DNA of 52,199 nucleotides from Candidatus Bathyarchaeum sp. (GCA_003096235.1 PIXT01000188.1:1-52199); one strand, 5' to 3'; shown: positions 25,035 to 33,605, counted from the stretch's first letter. Numbers and translations are program-made. Notes: generated by a model not told the origin, from the sequence alone.

Positions 25035-26387
25035 CTACAGCTTCTTCGCACTCTCAACTACAGTCTGAACCTTCTTTTCCCAAACACCCAAACCATCAGG
25101 AGATGCCGGATAATTCCTATACAACGTCTTAATTTCTTTCATTAACTTAGCCGTAGTATTCAACTTCTTGAGAAGAGACAAACACCCAAGCCCCTTGAAA
25201 AGCCTACCAGTTTTTTCAGTTATGTTAAGCTTCAAATCTTCACCCATACTAGCCTTAAGCAAGTCATCATCAGTGATCAGATGGTGGCTCATTCCATAAT
25301 TCATTTCTTTGTTGCTCAACCTTTGAAGAAGCATACGGAAAAGATCAAGTCCCGCCTGTTTAGCACCATACGCTTCCATGAACATTCCCGTATAAGGCCA
25401 AAACTGCTCTCGGCTCACGTCACCCTTCTCTAAGGCTTTTATGATAACCTGTGCAGCTTTAACTCCTCCCATCATTGAAGAGCCAATACCGCCACCATGA
25501 ATCGGATTTACCTGACACGCAGCATCGCCAATAATAATTATCCCATTTCCAACCATTGGACTTATCGGACTTCTTGTTGGAACCAGACCTCCGCCACCAG
25601 TCAAAACACGCGAACCCTTGAAAAGAGGCATCGACAAAATCAGTTCATTATACAAATCTTTTGGATTAGGAAAACCTTTTGTCATCGCCACGCCCAAGCC
25701 AACGTTAATTACGGTTGGACTTTTGGGAAAAACCCAGTAGTATCCTCCGGGAACCCGTTTCAGGTCAAGATAAATTTTGCAGAATCCTGGGTCATCAATA
25801 GGCTCTTTTATTTCACGAATTTCTCGGTAACAAATCTCTACATCTTCATCGTTCACTTCATTTTCTATACCAAACTCTGAAGGAAGCTTCTTTCGCAGAA
25901 CCGCTGAATGCCCACTTGCATCAACAACAACTTTGGAAGAGATTTCCATTTTTTCGTCTGTCTTAAGGTTTTTAACTAAAACCCCAACAACATACCCATC
26001 TTTTATGAGCGGTTCTGTGACAACTGCCTGATCAATTAAAGTTGCCCCAGCGTCCTTTGCCTCTTTTATTAGTCTTTGACCGAAGATTATTCGGTTAACC
26101 AAGTATCCGTGAACGCCTTCGCCTTTGACGTTGACTTCTGTTTCCATGTCTGGCGAATAAACTTTGACTCCTTCGATTGTTTGGTCAAGTTCCGCTCCTG
26201 ACGGATGAGCTATACCTATGTTATCAAAATGATGCTTTCCTATTGCATCTCCACAGACTTTATCGCCTATTTTCTGTTCTTCTTTACGGTCTATCATGCA
26301 GACTTTGAGTCCTGCTTCGGCAAGAGTCTTAGCTGTCAAACATCCCCCTGTTCCAGCACCAACAACTACAACGTCAAATTTCTTCAA
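25035..26387 (-). CDS. Geranylgeranyl reductase family FAD-dependent oxidoreductase
   Basis: GGR-family flavoproteins saturate isoprenoid chains of archaeal membrane lipids or related quinones. FDVVVVGAGTGGCLTAKTLAEAG is the FAD-binding Rossmann motif at the N-terminus. GDKVCGDAIGKHHF holds the CxxG-type catalytic loop near residue 50. GGYYWVFPKSPTVINVGLGV is the family's substrate-side strand, and IIIGDAACQVNPIHGGGIGSSMMGG is the second FAD motif. I start at TTG 26387 because GGAGAG stands 8 nt upstream and the Rossmann strand follows at once. An ATG at 26459 would add 24 residues with no SD. The final 90 residues are helical. Confidence 0.88.
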   Translation of the reverse strand: MKKFDVVVVGAGTGGCLTAKTLAEAGLKVCMIDRKEEQKIGDKVCGDAIGKHHFDNIGIAHPSGAELDQTIEGVKVYSPDMETEVNVKGEGVHGYLVNRIIFGQRLIKEAKDAGATLIDQAVVTEPLIKDGYVVGVLVKNLKTDEKMEISSKVVVDASGHSAVLRKKLPSEFGIENEVNDEDVEICYREIREIKEPIDDPGFCKIYLDLKRVPGGYYWVFPKSPTVINVGLGVAMTKGFPNPKDLYNELILSMPLFKGSRVLTGGGGLVPTRSPISPMVGNGIIIIGDAACQVNPIHGGGIGSSMMGGVKAAQVIIKALEKGDVSREQFWPYTGMFMEAYGAKQAGLDLFRMLLQRLSNKEMNYGMSHHLITDDDLLKASMGEDLKLNITEKTGRLFKGLGCLSLLKKLNTTAKLMKEIKTLYRNYPASPDGLGVWEKKVQTVVESAKKL

Positions 26388-26497
26388 CAGTTCTTCTCTC
26401 CAATCTACTTTTATGTGCCCAAAAAGAGCTTCATAACCTTTACGATACTCCGAGAACATGTAAAAGAGTTAATTAAAGGTTATTCACCGCTGAATGC

Positions 26498-26969
26498 TCA
26501 TAACCTGTCTTGTTGACCTTTTTTGAGTAAACTAAACAAAATAAAAAAAGTGGTCAACCTGAAATTGTCAAGTTTTCTGTTTTTTTCATCTATTGCTTGG
26601 ACTGTGAAGTTGTGATTATGTCCAGTTTGGTAGTTTTGTTCATCCCAAACTTTGGTGATTTCTATGCGCACTTCTTTTTCATGCTGGTCTTGATTGTAAA
26701 CGTTAAGATGCAACACCCTATCCAAGTTTTCTTGGTCAACACTCCACCTGACAATTCCATTATTTTCTGTTTCACCGACCCATCTTTGAATTACCCCAAA
26801 GGGCTTCCCACCTATTCGACACGGAAACCATCCGTGTATCCTCAAACATCACTGTAGCTTGCGGAGTCCACTTGATAGTTCCTTTTGAAACCGTTACTTT
26901 AACTTCAAATAATCCCGCAGGCGCAGTAACTGTGGCACAAACAAAAAATGTTCTAACTGAAAAAAACAA
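26498..26969 (-). pseudogene. Possible frameshifted remnant of a beta-domain protein
   Basis: Two overlapping minus-strand frames each look protein-like but are incomplete. The upstream one (26969 to 26772) reads CATVTAPAGLFEVKVTVSKGTIKWTPQATVMFEDT and then loses character. The second (26845 to 26498) picks up RWVGETENNGIVRWSVDQENLDRVLHLNVYNQDQHEKEVRIEITKVWDEQNY, an Ig-like beta pattern. Together they would make one 150-residue protein if a single frame change near 26780-26850 were undone. The gene lies directly after the MscS gene. A sequencing error or true decay are both possible. Confidence 0.35.
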
Positions 26970-27002
26970 ACACTTGAGAAATCACCGGAAATATCAGAGA
27001 AA

Positions 27003-27803
27003 CTAGCATTCGTTGCATTTGTCTGTCTTGAACTTGTCCCAGCAGTGCACTATGTCCCTCATAAGTTCTGGTTGGATGTCATAGAATTCATTTATTCTTC
27101 CTTCTGGGAAGAACATTCGGATATTAACTTCACGTCCAAGCCTGTCCATTGTCAGCATACTTGCCTCTGGCTTCTTCGGAAGGACATCCTTGTATTTCTC
27201 ATAGAATTTGTCGATGGTCGGCTTGATACAGTCCTCTATCATCTGTTTGTTTGTTCTGTTCGCAAGATGCGGGAAACCCATCTTGAACGTGTAATCGATT
27301 ATGTCTTTTCTACCAGAATAGTTGAGAATAATGCTGTCCAAAACTTTCTTGTTCGGTATCTCCGTGATGTTGTATGTGGGCGTATATATCTTCGTGTAGT
27401 TGATGGTTATCTCCTTAACTTCGCCTTCAACATCCCCGATTTTAACGTAGTCTCTGACCATGAACGGTCTAGAAATCATGATATAAAAACCCGCCAAAAA
27501 GTTACCTATAGTTTGAGTAGACGCAAAACCTATAGCAGTTCCAGTCAAAGCTGAAATTCCAAGAAACCAGTCTGCACCTACCTGAAATAGACCCATGAAC
27601 GCAACTACAGCTGACACTACTACAACTATTCTTGCAACTAACCTCAGGACGTTTATCGCATGAGGCTCCATCTCCACTCTTTTTCCATAGTTGGATATTG
27701 TCCTGCGAATCAGTTTATCCAAAACTACAGCAACAACAATGATGACTATGGCTATTATTGCCTCAAGAATAATATTGTCTGCAGATAGTAAAGTTTCCAG
27801 CAT
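27003..27803 (-). CDS. MscS-family mechanosensitive ion channel
   Basis: A small MscS-type channel releases solutes on osmotic downshock. About three membrane helices come first (AIIAIVIIVVAVVLDKLI, VVVVSAVVAFMGLF), the last being the Gly/Ala-rich pore helix ISALTGTAIGFASTQTIGNFLAGFYIMISRPF. The beta domain follows (VRDYVKIGDVEGEVKEITINYTKIYTPTYNITEIPNKKVLDSIILNYS), then the C-terminal alpha/beta domain. I prefer ATG at 27803 (266 residues), which has GTGA upstream and starts just before helix 1. A TTG at 27848 would add 15 residues. Confidence 0.9.
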   Translation of the reverse strand: MLETLLSADNIILEAIIAIVIIVVAVVLDKLIRRTISNYGKRVEMEPHAINVLRLVARIVVVVSAVVAFMGLFQVGADWFLGISALTGTAIGFASTQTIGNFLAGFYIMISRPFMVRDYVKIGDVEGEVKEITINYTKIYTPTYNITEIPNKKVLDSIILNYSGRKDIIDYTFKMGFPHLANRTNKQMIEDCIKPTIDKFYEKYKDVLPKKPEASMLTMDRLGREVNIRMFFPEGRINEFYDIQPELMRDIVHCWDKFKTDKCNEC

Positions 27804-27938
27804 CTCAGTCACGCTATTTAATGAAGACTGACAAAACAATGTTAACAAAAAAACCTTTCGATATGTTTGAATGAATTCAAAGTAACAGAAATAAGAAACT
27901 CAAACAATACATCTGATAAAGCAAGAGAGCTATAAAAA

Positions 27939-28259
27939 ATGCCTGATACCTTTAGAGCAAAGAGTTGGCAGCACTTTAAAGAATTAGCCTATTCCAAGAA
28001 CCCTAAATGCGTCGTCTATGTTATTGCTCAAAGCGTCCCCGCCCGAGACCATACTGGACTAAAACTCATTTTACCTGTCCAAGGTGCCCAGTACATCTTC
28101 ACAGACACCGCCAAAGGAGACACTATGAGGCGGACAGGAATTCCAGTTCGCACAGACAAAAAGGGAAGCCGTTTCCTCACAGACGAAGACGTGAAACGTT
28201 TCCTTAGAACAGAACTTCAAATAAAAAATCTACAAATCTTTTCATACTGGACTGCCTAG
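27939..28259 (+). CDS. Hypothetical protein
   Basis: The 106-residue soluble protein is not recognised. It alternates beta strands and helices: PKCVVYVIAQSVPARDHTGLKLILPVQGAQYIFTDTAKGDTMRRTGIPVRT, then a helix DEDVKRFLRTELQI. It is neither highly charged nor membranous. The ATG at 27939 follows GCTATAAAAA closely and has no SD, so the mRNA may be nearly leaderless. It is convergent with the RAM gene pair, with a hairpin between them. Confidence 0.6.
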   Translation: MPDTFRAKSWQHFKELAYSKNPKCVVYVIAQSVPARDHTGLKLILPVQGAQYIFTDTAKGDTMRRTGIPVRTDKKGSRFLTDEDVKRFLRTELQIKNLQIFSYWTA

Positions 28260-28290
28260 CCAAAACTTAAAAAAATAAAAAAGGATGGTT

Positions 28291-28313
28291 GCCGGGCCTA
28301 TAGTCGACCCGAC
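28291..28313. terminator. Hairpin between convergent genes
   Basis: GCCGGGCC and GACCCGAC pair at 6 of 8 positions around TATAGTC. This G+C-rich hairpin between the two convergent stops is a likely bidirectional transcription end, but lacks a clear T-run on either side. Confidence 0.3.
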
Positions 28314-28352
28314 GCGATACTTGAACATTGTTTCATTTATCGTGTAGCCAAA

Positions 28353-28613
28353 TTATGGCGTGAACATTGAGAGCAAAGTTTCGGTGCGAACTACGTAAGG
28401 ATTTTTCTCCAGCATCTCATAGATGATCTTCGCCAACTGATCAGAATTGTCTGCTTCTATTATTGCAACTGCGTCGAACCTTCCCAGAACCGAGTTAGCC
28501 AATGTTATGCCCTTGATCTTTCTTGACTGCACGATCTCCTCTGAAGTGCCGGGTCTCATCGTCAGGAGTACGAATGCCCGTATCTTTTTGCTGCGGAGAT
28601 CTTTTGAAGCCAA
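28353..28613 (-). CDS. Stand-alone RAM domain protein
   Basis: The 86-residue protein has a basic N-terminal extension (MASKDLRSKKI) and one RAM domain: RAFVLLTMRPGTSEEIVQSRKIKGITLANSVLGRFDAVAIIEADNSDQLAKIIYEMLEKNPYVVRTETLLS. GRFDAVA is the turn at the effector pocket. There is no helix-turn-helix. TTG at 28613 follows AGGAGAG. It is 16 bp downstream of a second RAM gene and close to glnA on the same strand, so the three probably share a transcript. The two RAM proteins differ in sequence and may form a hetero-oligomer. Confidence 0.85.
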   Translation of the reverse strand: MASKDLRSKKIRAFVLLTMRPGTSEEIVQSRKIKGITLANSVLGRFDAVAIIEADNSDQLAKIIYEMLEKNPYVVRTETLLSMFTP

Positions 28614-28629
28614 CTGTATTTCTCTCCTT

Positions 28630-28860
28630 TTAGAAGAGCGTGATCGCTGTTTCTGTGTGGACGATGTTTGGGTCTTTTTCGATTACTTTGTAAACGAATT
28701 CGTTGAGCGTTTCTAGGTCTGCAGCTTCCAAGACAACTATGACGTCATGGCGTCCGTAAACGGAGTCAGCATGTAGGACACTTTCGAACCGCATCTTGAT
28801 GCCTTTAACTACGTCTTCAGATGTTCCTGGACGGGTTTCAATTAACAAATATGCTTTCAT
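28630..28860 (-). CDS. Stand-alone RAM domain protein
   Basis: The 76-residue protein is a bare RAM domain: MKAYLLIETRPGTSEDVVKGIKMRFESVLHADSVYGRHDVIVVLEAADLETLNEFVYKVIEKDPNIVHTETAITLF. GRHDVIV is the effector-site turn. The ATG follows GGTGAATAAGC. It shares the phrase RPGTSE with the downstream RAM protein and is 27 bp after the glnA stop. In other prokaryotes stand-alone RAM proteins bind amino acids such as glutamine and modulate Lrp factors. A role in reporting glutamine status is inference from this context. Confidence 0.87.
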   Translation of the reverse strand: MKAYLLIETRPGTSEDVVKGIKMRFESVLHADSVYGRHDVIVVLEAADLETLNEFVYKVIEKDPNIVHTETAITLF

Positions 28861-28887
28861 GCTTATTCACCTCTCCATATTCTATTC

Positions 28888-30345
28888 TTAATAATCTAAG
28901 TATTTCATTATTTCCCACGGAGTAACATAGAGGCAATACTGGTTCCAATCATTGGTCTTGTAATCTATGAATGCGTCGAATATGTGGCTTCCAAGGGCTT
29001 TGTGAACAACTTCATCGCTCTTCATTGCTTCTAAAGCATCTTTGAGGGTTGTTGGCAACTCCTTGATGTTAAGTGCACGTCTTCGTTCAGGGCTCAACTC
29101 GTAAACGTCCTCGTCTACTGGGTCACCTGGATCAATCTTCTTCTTTATGCCGTCAAGCCCAGCCATTAAGATACAAGACAGAGCTAAGTATGAGTTGCAT
29201 GATGGATCAGCGGAACGTAATTCTGCACGTTTAGCTGCGGCATGCTCAGGACCTTTAAAGTATACTGGAACACGTATCATTGCCGACCTGTTGCGACGAG
29301 ACCACATTATGTAGATAGGAGCCTCAAAACCAGGCACAAGTCGCTTGTAAGAGTTTACTGTAGGACAACTCACAGCAGTTATTGCTCTGGCGTGCTCAAG
29401 CATACCTCCAATGAAGTATCTGCCTGTTTGGCTCATTTCAGCATAATCGTCTGTTTCGTCATACATCACATTCTTTTTGCCTTTCCACAAAGAAGCGTGA
29501 ACGTGCATTCCGCTGGCGTTCTCAAGATAAACTGGTTTAGGCATGAAAGTAGCGATCAGTTCATGTTTCTTTGCAACGTTTTTGGCTACAAACTTGTAGA
29601 GAAGTGTCCTGTCAGCGGTTTTAACTAATTCTCCATATTTGAAGTCGATTTCGATTTGTCCTGCAGTAGCAACTTCGTGGTGGTGCATCTCGATTTCTGT
29701 GTCAAAGTCTTCTTCCAGTATCGAGGCGACTTCGTTTCGATACTCAACAGTTGTGTCTTCCGGAGGAGGTCTAAAGTATGCCTCTTTTGGCCTTAGTGTT
29801 TGGCTTCCGGGAGTTGTTTCTGGGGATTGAGGTACAACTCGTGGTGCACCCCATGAGTCTCCTGCGCCGCCTTTTGGGCTAACCCACATGTCCCAAACAA
29901 GGTTTGTTGGGTCTATGGATTTGAAGACGAAGTATTCTAGTTCTGGACCAAAGAAGCCGGTATAACCCATGTCTGCTGCTGCTTTTACTGCGTTTCTTGC
30001 TACGTAGCCTCGTGGGTCTACTACTGAGGGTTCGTTGCCTCCGAATGCTTCGTAGATGTCTCCTAAGATTATGGCACTTTTTTGTATTGGGTCAGTTGTC
30101 CACGGGATGATGGATAGTGTTGTTGGGTCTGGTTTTAGAATCATGTCTGATTCGTTTATGGCTTTGAAGCCTCGTACAGATGATCCATCGAATCCGATTC
30201 CTGCTGTTAGAGCCTGTCCTTCCGTGTAATGTCTTGCGGGTAGCACTACATCCTGCATTAGACCGCGGATGTCTACGAAGGCTGTGTGTACCCATCGTAT
30301 TTTATTTTTTTTCAGGGTTTCTTTGGCTGCGGTAATAGCATCCAT
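28888..30345 (-). CDS. glnA: Glutamine synthetase, type I
   Basis: The enzyme makes glutamine from glutamate, ammonia and ATP. The N-terminal beta-grasp part (RWVHTAFVDIRGLMQDVVLPA) is followed by the catalytic domain. FFGPELEYFVF holds metal-binding glutamates, MHHHEVATAGQIEIDFKYG and ASGMHVHASLW contain substrate and ATP residues, and RRNRSAMIRVP is the arginine cluster. The C-terminal adenylylation tyrosine segment of GSI-beta enzymes is not evident. I start at ATG 30345 because GGTGA stands at normal distance; an ATG at 30355-30357 would add four residues. The promoter carries the motif shared with kaiC-amt, and two RAM genes follow. Confidence 0.96.
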   Translation of the reverse strand: MDAITAAKETLKKNKIRWVHTAFVDIRGLMQDVVLPARHYTEGQALTAGIGFDGSSVRGFKAINESDMILKPDPTTLSIIPWTTDPIQKSAIILGDIYEAFGGNEPSVVDPRGYVARNAVKAAADMGYTGFFGPELEYFVFKSIDPTNLVWDMWVSPKGGAGDSWGAPRVVPQSPETTPGSQTLRPKEAYFRPPPEDTTVEYRNEVASILEEDFDTEIEMHHHEVATAGQIEIDFKYGELVKTADRTLLYKFVAKNVAKKHELIATFMPKPVYLENASGMHVHASLWKGKKNVMYDETDDYAEMSQTGRYFIGGMLEHARAITAVSCPTVNSYKRLVPGFEAPIYIMWSRRNRSAMIRVPVYFKGPEHAAAKRAELRSADPSCNSYLALSCILMAGLDGIKKKIDPGDPVDEDVYELSPERRRALNIKELPTTLKDALEAMKSDEVVHKALGSHIFDAFIDYKTNDWNQYCLYVTPWEIMKYLDY

Positions 30346-30385
30346 GTTATTCACCATTCATTCAGTTGAAATTGATTTTATTACA

Positions 30386-30400
30386 TGTTTGTATATAAAC
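30386..30400 (-). promoter_or_regulatory. TATA-overlapping motif shared with kaiC-amt
   Basis: On the minus strand this reads GTTTATATACAAACA, identical to 13525-13539, and lies 40 nt before the glnA ATG. The leader carries TGAATGAATGGTGAATA, close to the TGAATGAGAGGTGATT of the kaiC leader. Confidence 0.65.
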
Positions 30401-30519
30401 CTTTCTAACATTCTGAAGGAAAGCTTATATATGAATTCATACAATGAACAAGTGTTCACAAAGAACTAAAAAGGCAAAATCTTGTATAAACAATCATTCA
30501 ATAAAGGAGGAACCTAAAA

Positions 30520-30984
30520 CTGGCTCAAGATTCACATCACAAAGTGGATGATGTAGACCGCAAAATCATCCGTTTGCTCCAAGAGGACGCACGAAAAAGC
30601 TTCAACAAAATAGCTGACAGCCTTGGCATAGCTGTTGGAACAGCATACAACCGTGTAAAGAACCTAGAGGACAAAGGCGTCCTCAAGGGCTACACAATAA
30701 TGCTGGATTCCGCCAAACTCGGCTACGGCTTAACAGCAGTCATACTGATTGAAGCGGAAGGGCGCTATCTTCCTGATGTTGAAAAAGAGCTTGCTAACCT
30801 AGACGAGGTCATATGCATCTACGACATCACAGGTGACTATGACGTAGCTGTTGTTGCAAGATTCAAAAACAGAACAACCTTAAACAACTTCATCAAATCT
30901 GCACTAAAAATGCCACACGTCACCCGAACAGTTACAAACGTTGTACTCAACGTTGTCAAAGAAGACTTCAGAGTCAAAGTGTAA
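30520..30984 (+). CDS. Lrp/AsnC-family regulator with probable CTG start
   Basis: The protein has a winged helix (VDDVDRKIIRLLQEDARKSFNKIADSLGIAVGTAYNRVKNLEDKGVL) and a RAM domain with the GDYDVAV turn. An SD of AAAGGAGG lies at 30503-30510. At the usual distance of 9 nt stands CTG (30520), giving a leader of seven residues (AQDSHHK) before the GTG at 30544 that a standard caller would use; the GTG is 33 nt away from the SD. The CTG version is 154 residues. It is divergent from glnA, which makes it the natural candidate to bind the shared intergenic region. Identity of the effector is unknown. Confidence 0.87.
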   Translation: MAQDSHHKVDDVDRKIIRLLQEDARKSFNKIADSLGIAVGTAYNRVKNLEDKGVLKGYTIMLDSAKLGYGLTAVILIEAEGRYLPDVEKELANLDEVICIYDITGDYDVAVVARFKNRTTLNNFIKSALKMPHVTRTVTNVVLNVVKEDFRVKV

Positions 30985-31016
30985 AACACAATAGTTCTGG
31001 GGGCTCTCAACTTTTT

Positions 31017-31835
31017 CTATTCTAGTCTTCGATAAACAGCTGTAAACAGGAAAATACCCGCCGCAGTGAAGACTATAACTCCACTTGTTGCCACGTTGTA
31101 GATTGCTGAGAGCAGTATGCCTGTTGTCATGCTGAGTGTTCCGAAGGCTATGGCAGCAGCTGTTGTTCCTTTGAATGAGAGATTTAGTTGAAGCGCAGAA
31201 AGTCCAGGTAATACTAAAAGAGCGACTACCAGAATTACTCCAATAACTTTTATTGAAAGCACAATTGTGATTGCAACCAGCAAATTAAATGCTAACGACA
31301 ACGGTTTTACTGGGATGCCCATCAGCTTTGCGCCCTCTTCATCAAATGTCATGGAGAGCAGTTCTTTGTAGAATATTCCCAGAATAAGTATTGTTGATAT
31401 TCCAAGAATTGATACTATGACAAGGTCAGTTTGATCGATGGTAAGAATTGAGCCAAAAAGAAAACTGAACAGTTCAACATTGAATCCGTCAACCAAGCTT
31501 ATTATTATCAAACCTGTAGAGAAGCCTACTGCCATCATCACAGCTATGGCGGAGTCTGACTGAGCTAGCCCTTTTCGTTTCATGTATGATATTCCTAAAA
31601 CCGCTAAAATAGAAACCAGCAAAGCCGTCAATATTGGATTTACTCCCAGAACAAGCCCCAATGCTATGCCTCCAAAGGCTGTGTGTGCTATTCCGTCGCC
31701 TATCATGGCTTCCTTTCGTAGTATCAAAAAGAGTCCAACCCATGCGCAAGCTAATGCTGCTATGGTTCCACCTAAGAGTGCATTTTGAAAGAATTGGAAT
31801 TCAAAAAGTCTAAAGATGTTGGTTAGTTCATTCAT
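31017..31835 (-). CDS. Metal ABC transporter permease (ZnuB/TroC type)
   Basis: The membrane subunit of a zinc/manganese/nickel-type importer has about 8 helices. ALLGGTIAALACAWVGLFLILRKEAMIGDGIAHTAFGGIALG is the classic ABC-3 family opening, and GISTILILGIFYKELLSMTFDEEGAKLMGIPVK contains the EAA-like coupling loop. ATG at 31835 overlaps the ATPase stop by 8 bp (ATGAATGA); an upstream in-frame start at 31874 would overlap more and lacks family similarity. It is the last gene of the three-gene importer operon, convergent with the Lrp gene. Confidence 0.9.
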   Translation of the reverse strand: MNELTNIFRLFEFQFFQNALLGGTIAALACAWVGLFLILRKEAMIGDGIAHTAFGGIALGLVLGVNPILTALLVSILAVLGISYMKRKGLAQSDSAIAVMMAVGFSTGLIIISLVDGFNVELFSFLFGSILTIDQTDLVIVSILGISTILILGIFYKELLSMTFDEEGAKLMGIPVKPLSLAFNLLVAITIVLSIKVIGVILVVALLVLPGLSALQLNLSFKGTTAAAIAFGTLSMTTGILLSAIYNVATSGVIVFTAAGIFLFTAVYRRLE

Positions 31836-32637
31836 CTTCGAAAACCCGTTCGCATTCATGTTTGTGGAAGACAAAGTGGAAATGTTCGCCGTAAGCTTTT
31901 CTTAGAACCTCTTCAGGTTTGAAATCTTTGGTTATTTCAGCTATGTTGACCCATCGGTTTATGCACATAACCTTGGACATTCTGCAGAAAACAGCTGTCA
32001 AATCATGGGTTACTAACAGAATTGTTATGCCCTTTTTTATGTTAAGGTCACTAAGTTTTTTGTAAAACTTTTCTTGAGTCCCAGCGTCCACGCCGACAAT
32101 AGGCTCATCTAGTAGAATTATCTCAGGCTTCCTCACCAAGGCTTTAGCCACAAAAACCCGCTGTTTTTGCCCTCCAGAAAGCTGTCCAAGCTTTCGGTTA
32201 GCAATATCCGATAATCCCATGAATTCAAGGGCTTCATCTACAACCTCCCAGTCTGAGTGTTTCAAGGTTCTTCCCAAGTTACTCCTGTTCACTCTGCCCA
32301 GAGACACAAGCTCTCTTACTGTCAACGGAAACTGAGAATCAAAATTTACTGCATGTTGAGGCACATAAGCAACTTTTTCCCAACACGAAAAGGATTCTAT
32401 GTCCTGACCAAAAAGCTGAATTTTGCCTTTTGTTTTAGCTATGATTTTTAAGAGCGCTAAAAGCAGAGTTGTTTTGCCTCCGCCATTAGGACCCACTATT
32501 CCAACGTAGTCCCCTTTGTGGATTGTGAACGTTGCATCTTGGATAATCACAGAATTTAGTCTTTTTACATTGAGGTCTGAAACCTCTAGCACAGGAACTT
32601 TTTCTTGCATAACTCTCAACTGTGTATTATCTGACAT
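31828..32637 (-). CDS. Metal ABC transporter ATP-binding protein (ZnuC type)
   Basis: A 269-residue ABC ATPase. Walker A is GPNGGGKTT (near 50), the signature LSGGQKQR (near 153), Walker B IILLDEP, and the switch histidine lies in LLVTHDL. The C-terminal tail (AYGEHFHFVFHKHEC) is His- and Cys-rich, a feature of several zinc-type transporters and possibly a metal sensor. It lies between the binding-protein gene (20 bp upstream) and the permease gene (8-bp overlap). Confidence 0.92.
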   Translation of the reverse strand: MSDNTQLRVMQEKVPVLEVSDLNVKRLNSVIIQDATFTIHKGDYVGIVGPNGGGKTTLLLALLKIIAKTKGKIQLFGQDIESFSCWEKVAYVPQHAVNFDSQFPLTVRELVSLGRVNRSNLGRTLKHSDWEVVDEALEFMGLSDIANRKLGQLSGGQKQRVFVAKALVRKPEIILLDEPIVGVDAGTQEKFYKKLSDLNIKKGITILLVTHDLTAVFCRMSKVMCINRWVNIAEITKDFKPEEVLRKAYGEHFHFVFHKHECERVFEDE

Positions 32638-32657
32638 TTCATTTCAACTTTCGTATT

Positions 32658-33605
32658 CTATTGCGCAAGCCCAATCTTCAGGTTTTCCAAGTTTGCTTCT
32701 TGTTGCCCAAAATAATCCAAATCATCCATGTCGCCGAGCATCAAATAGAGCTTTAATATCTGAACATCCTGACCAGACAACCGCTCCAGTTCATTTTTGA
32801 GTGTCTGAGCAGATTCCTCTGAATACACAGGATTAACATACACTACGTAAGTTTCATGACCAATCATCATTTCAACCAAATTTGCATACGCTGAAGCACT
32901 TGGCTGCTCGTCAGCGGAAATTCCGATAACTCCATTTTGCTCAAAACCGTATCTGGAAGCAAGATATCCAAAGGCAGAATGACTAACAAAAACGTCTGTT
33001 TTGCTGCTGTTTGCAAGCTCGGTCATATACTTGTTGTCTACTTCTTCAAAGTATGTCTTCAAGTTTTGCCAACGTTCAGTATAGTAATCCTTGTTGCTTG
33101 GGTCTTTTTGGATAAAAGACTCGTATATTTTTTGAGCCTGCTGTTTTGATATGAACGGACTTATCCACGTGTGAGGATCATGTGCTCCTTCATGATCATG
33201 TTCATCTTCTTCACTTTCATGTTCAATTCCAAGAAGCGATATTCCTTTGGTAGTTTCTACTACAATTTTGTTGCTTGAATCGGTAACTGGAAGTATATCC
33301 TCTTCAAACCAGTGATCAAGAGATGCACCGTTGTAGATTATCACATCGGCATTGTCTACGGCTAAGATGTCTGAAGGTGATGGTTGCCAATTATGTACTT
33401 CGGTGTTGTCCGGTATGAGTTGCTGTATGGTTACTTTTTCTCCGCCTATCTCCTGTGCAAAGAAGGCGAGTGGATAAAATGTGGCTACAACTTTCAGATT
33501 ATCGTTTTCTGTTTCGTTTTGGGGTGAATATAAAACGGTGGCGATTGCTGCAGTTAGTATGATTGCAATTGTTGTTAGTGTAAAGAGTTTTTGGCGTTTA
33601 TTCAT
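32658..33605 (-). CDS. Metal-binding lipoprotein-like component (ZnuA type)
   Basis: The extracytoplasmic receptor has an N-terminal hydrophobic anchor (LFTLTTIAIILTAAIATVLY). Cluster A-I ligands are in place: His in DNTEVHNWQPSPSD, His in HDPHTWISP, His in VSHSAFGYLASRYG, and an acidic residue in ISADEQPSA. Between the first two lies an acidic His-rich loop (EHESEEDEHDHEGAHD), typical of zinc-preferring ZnuA. ATG at 33605 is preferred; 33626 adds seven residues. The gene is divergent from nikR, so nickel control of a zinc-type importer, or nickel transport, must be considered. Confidence 0.9.
   Translation of the reverse strand: MNKRQKLFTLTTIAIILTAAIATVLYSPQNETENDNLKVVATFYPLAFFAQEIGGEKVTIQQLIPDNTEVHNWQPSPSDILAVDNADVIIYNGASLDHWFEEDILPVTDSSNKIVVETTKGISLLGIEHESEEDEHDHEGAHDPHTWISPFISKQQAQKIYESFIQKDPSNKDYYTERWQNLKTYFEEVDNKYMTELANSSKTDVFVSHSAFGYLASRYGFEQNGVIGISADEQPSASAYANLVEMMIGHETYVVYVNPVYSEESAQTLKNELERLSGQDVQILKLYLMLGDMDDLDYFGQQEANLENLKIGLAQ

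Noticed and set aside
24687..25145. 152-residue plus-strand frame over the pilin-gene start and the A-rich spacer
   Set aside because: It is antisense to the pilin-like gene at one end and A-rich low-complexity coding (N, T, K, Q) at the other; no SD.
28291..28330. Possible tRNA suggested by GGTTGCCGGGCC and CTTGAAC
   Set aside because: No T-arm consensus, anticodon arm or acceptor stem can be formed on either strand; only a hairpin remains.
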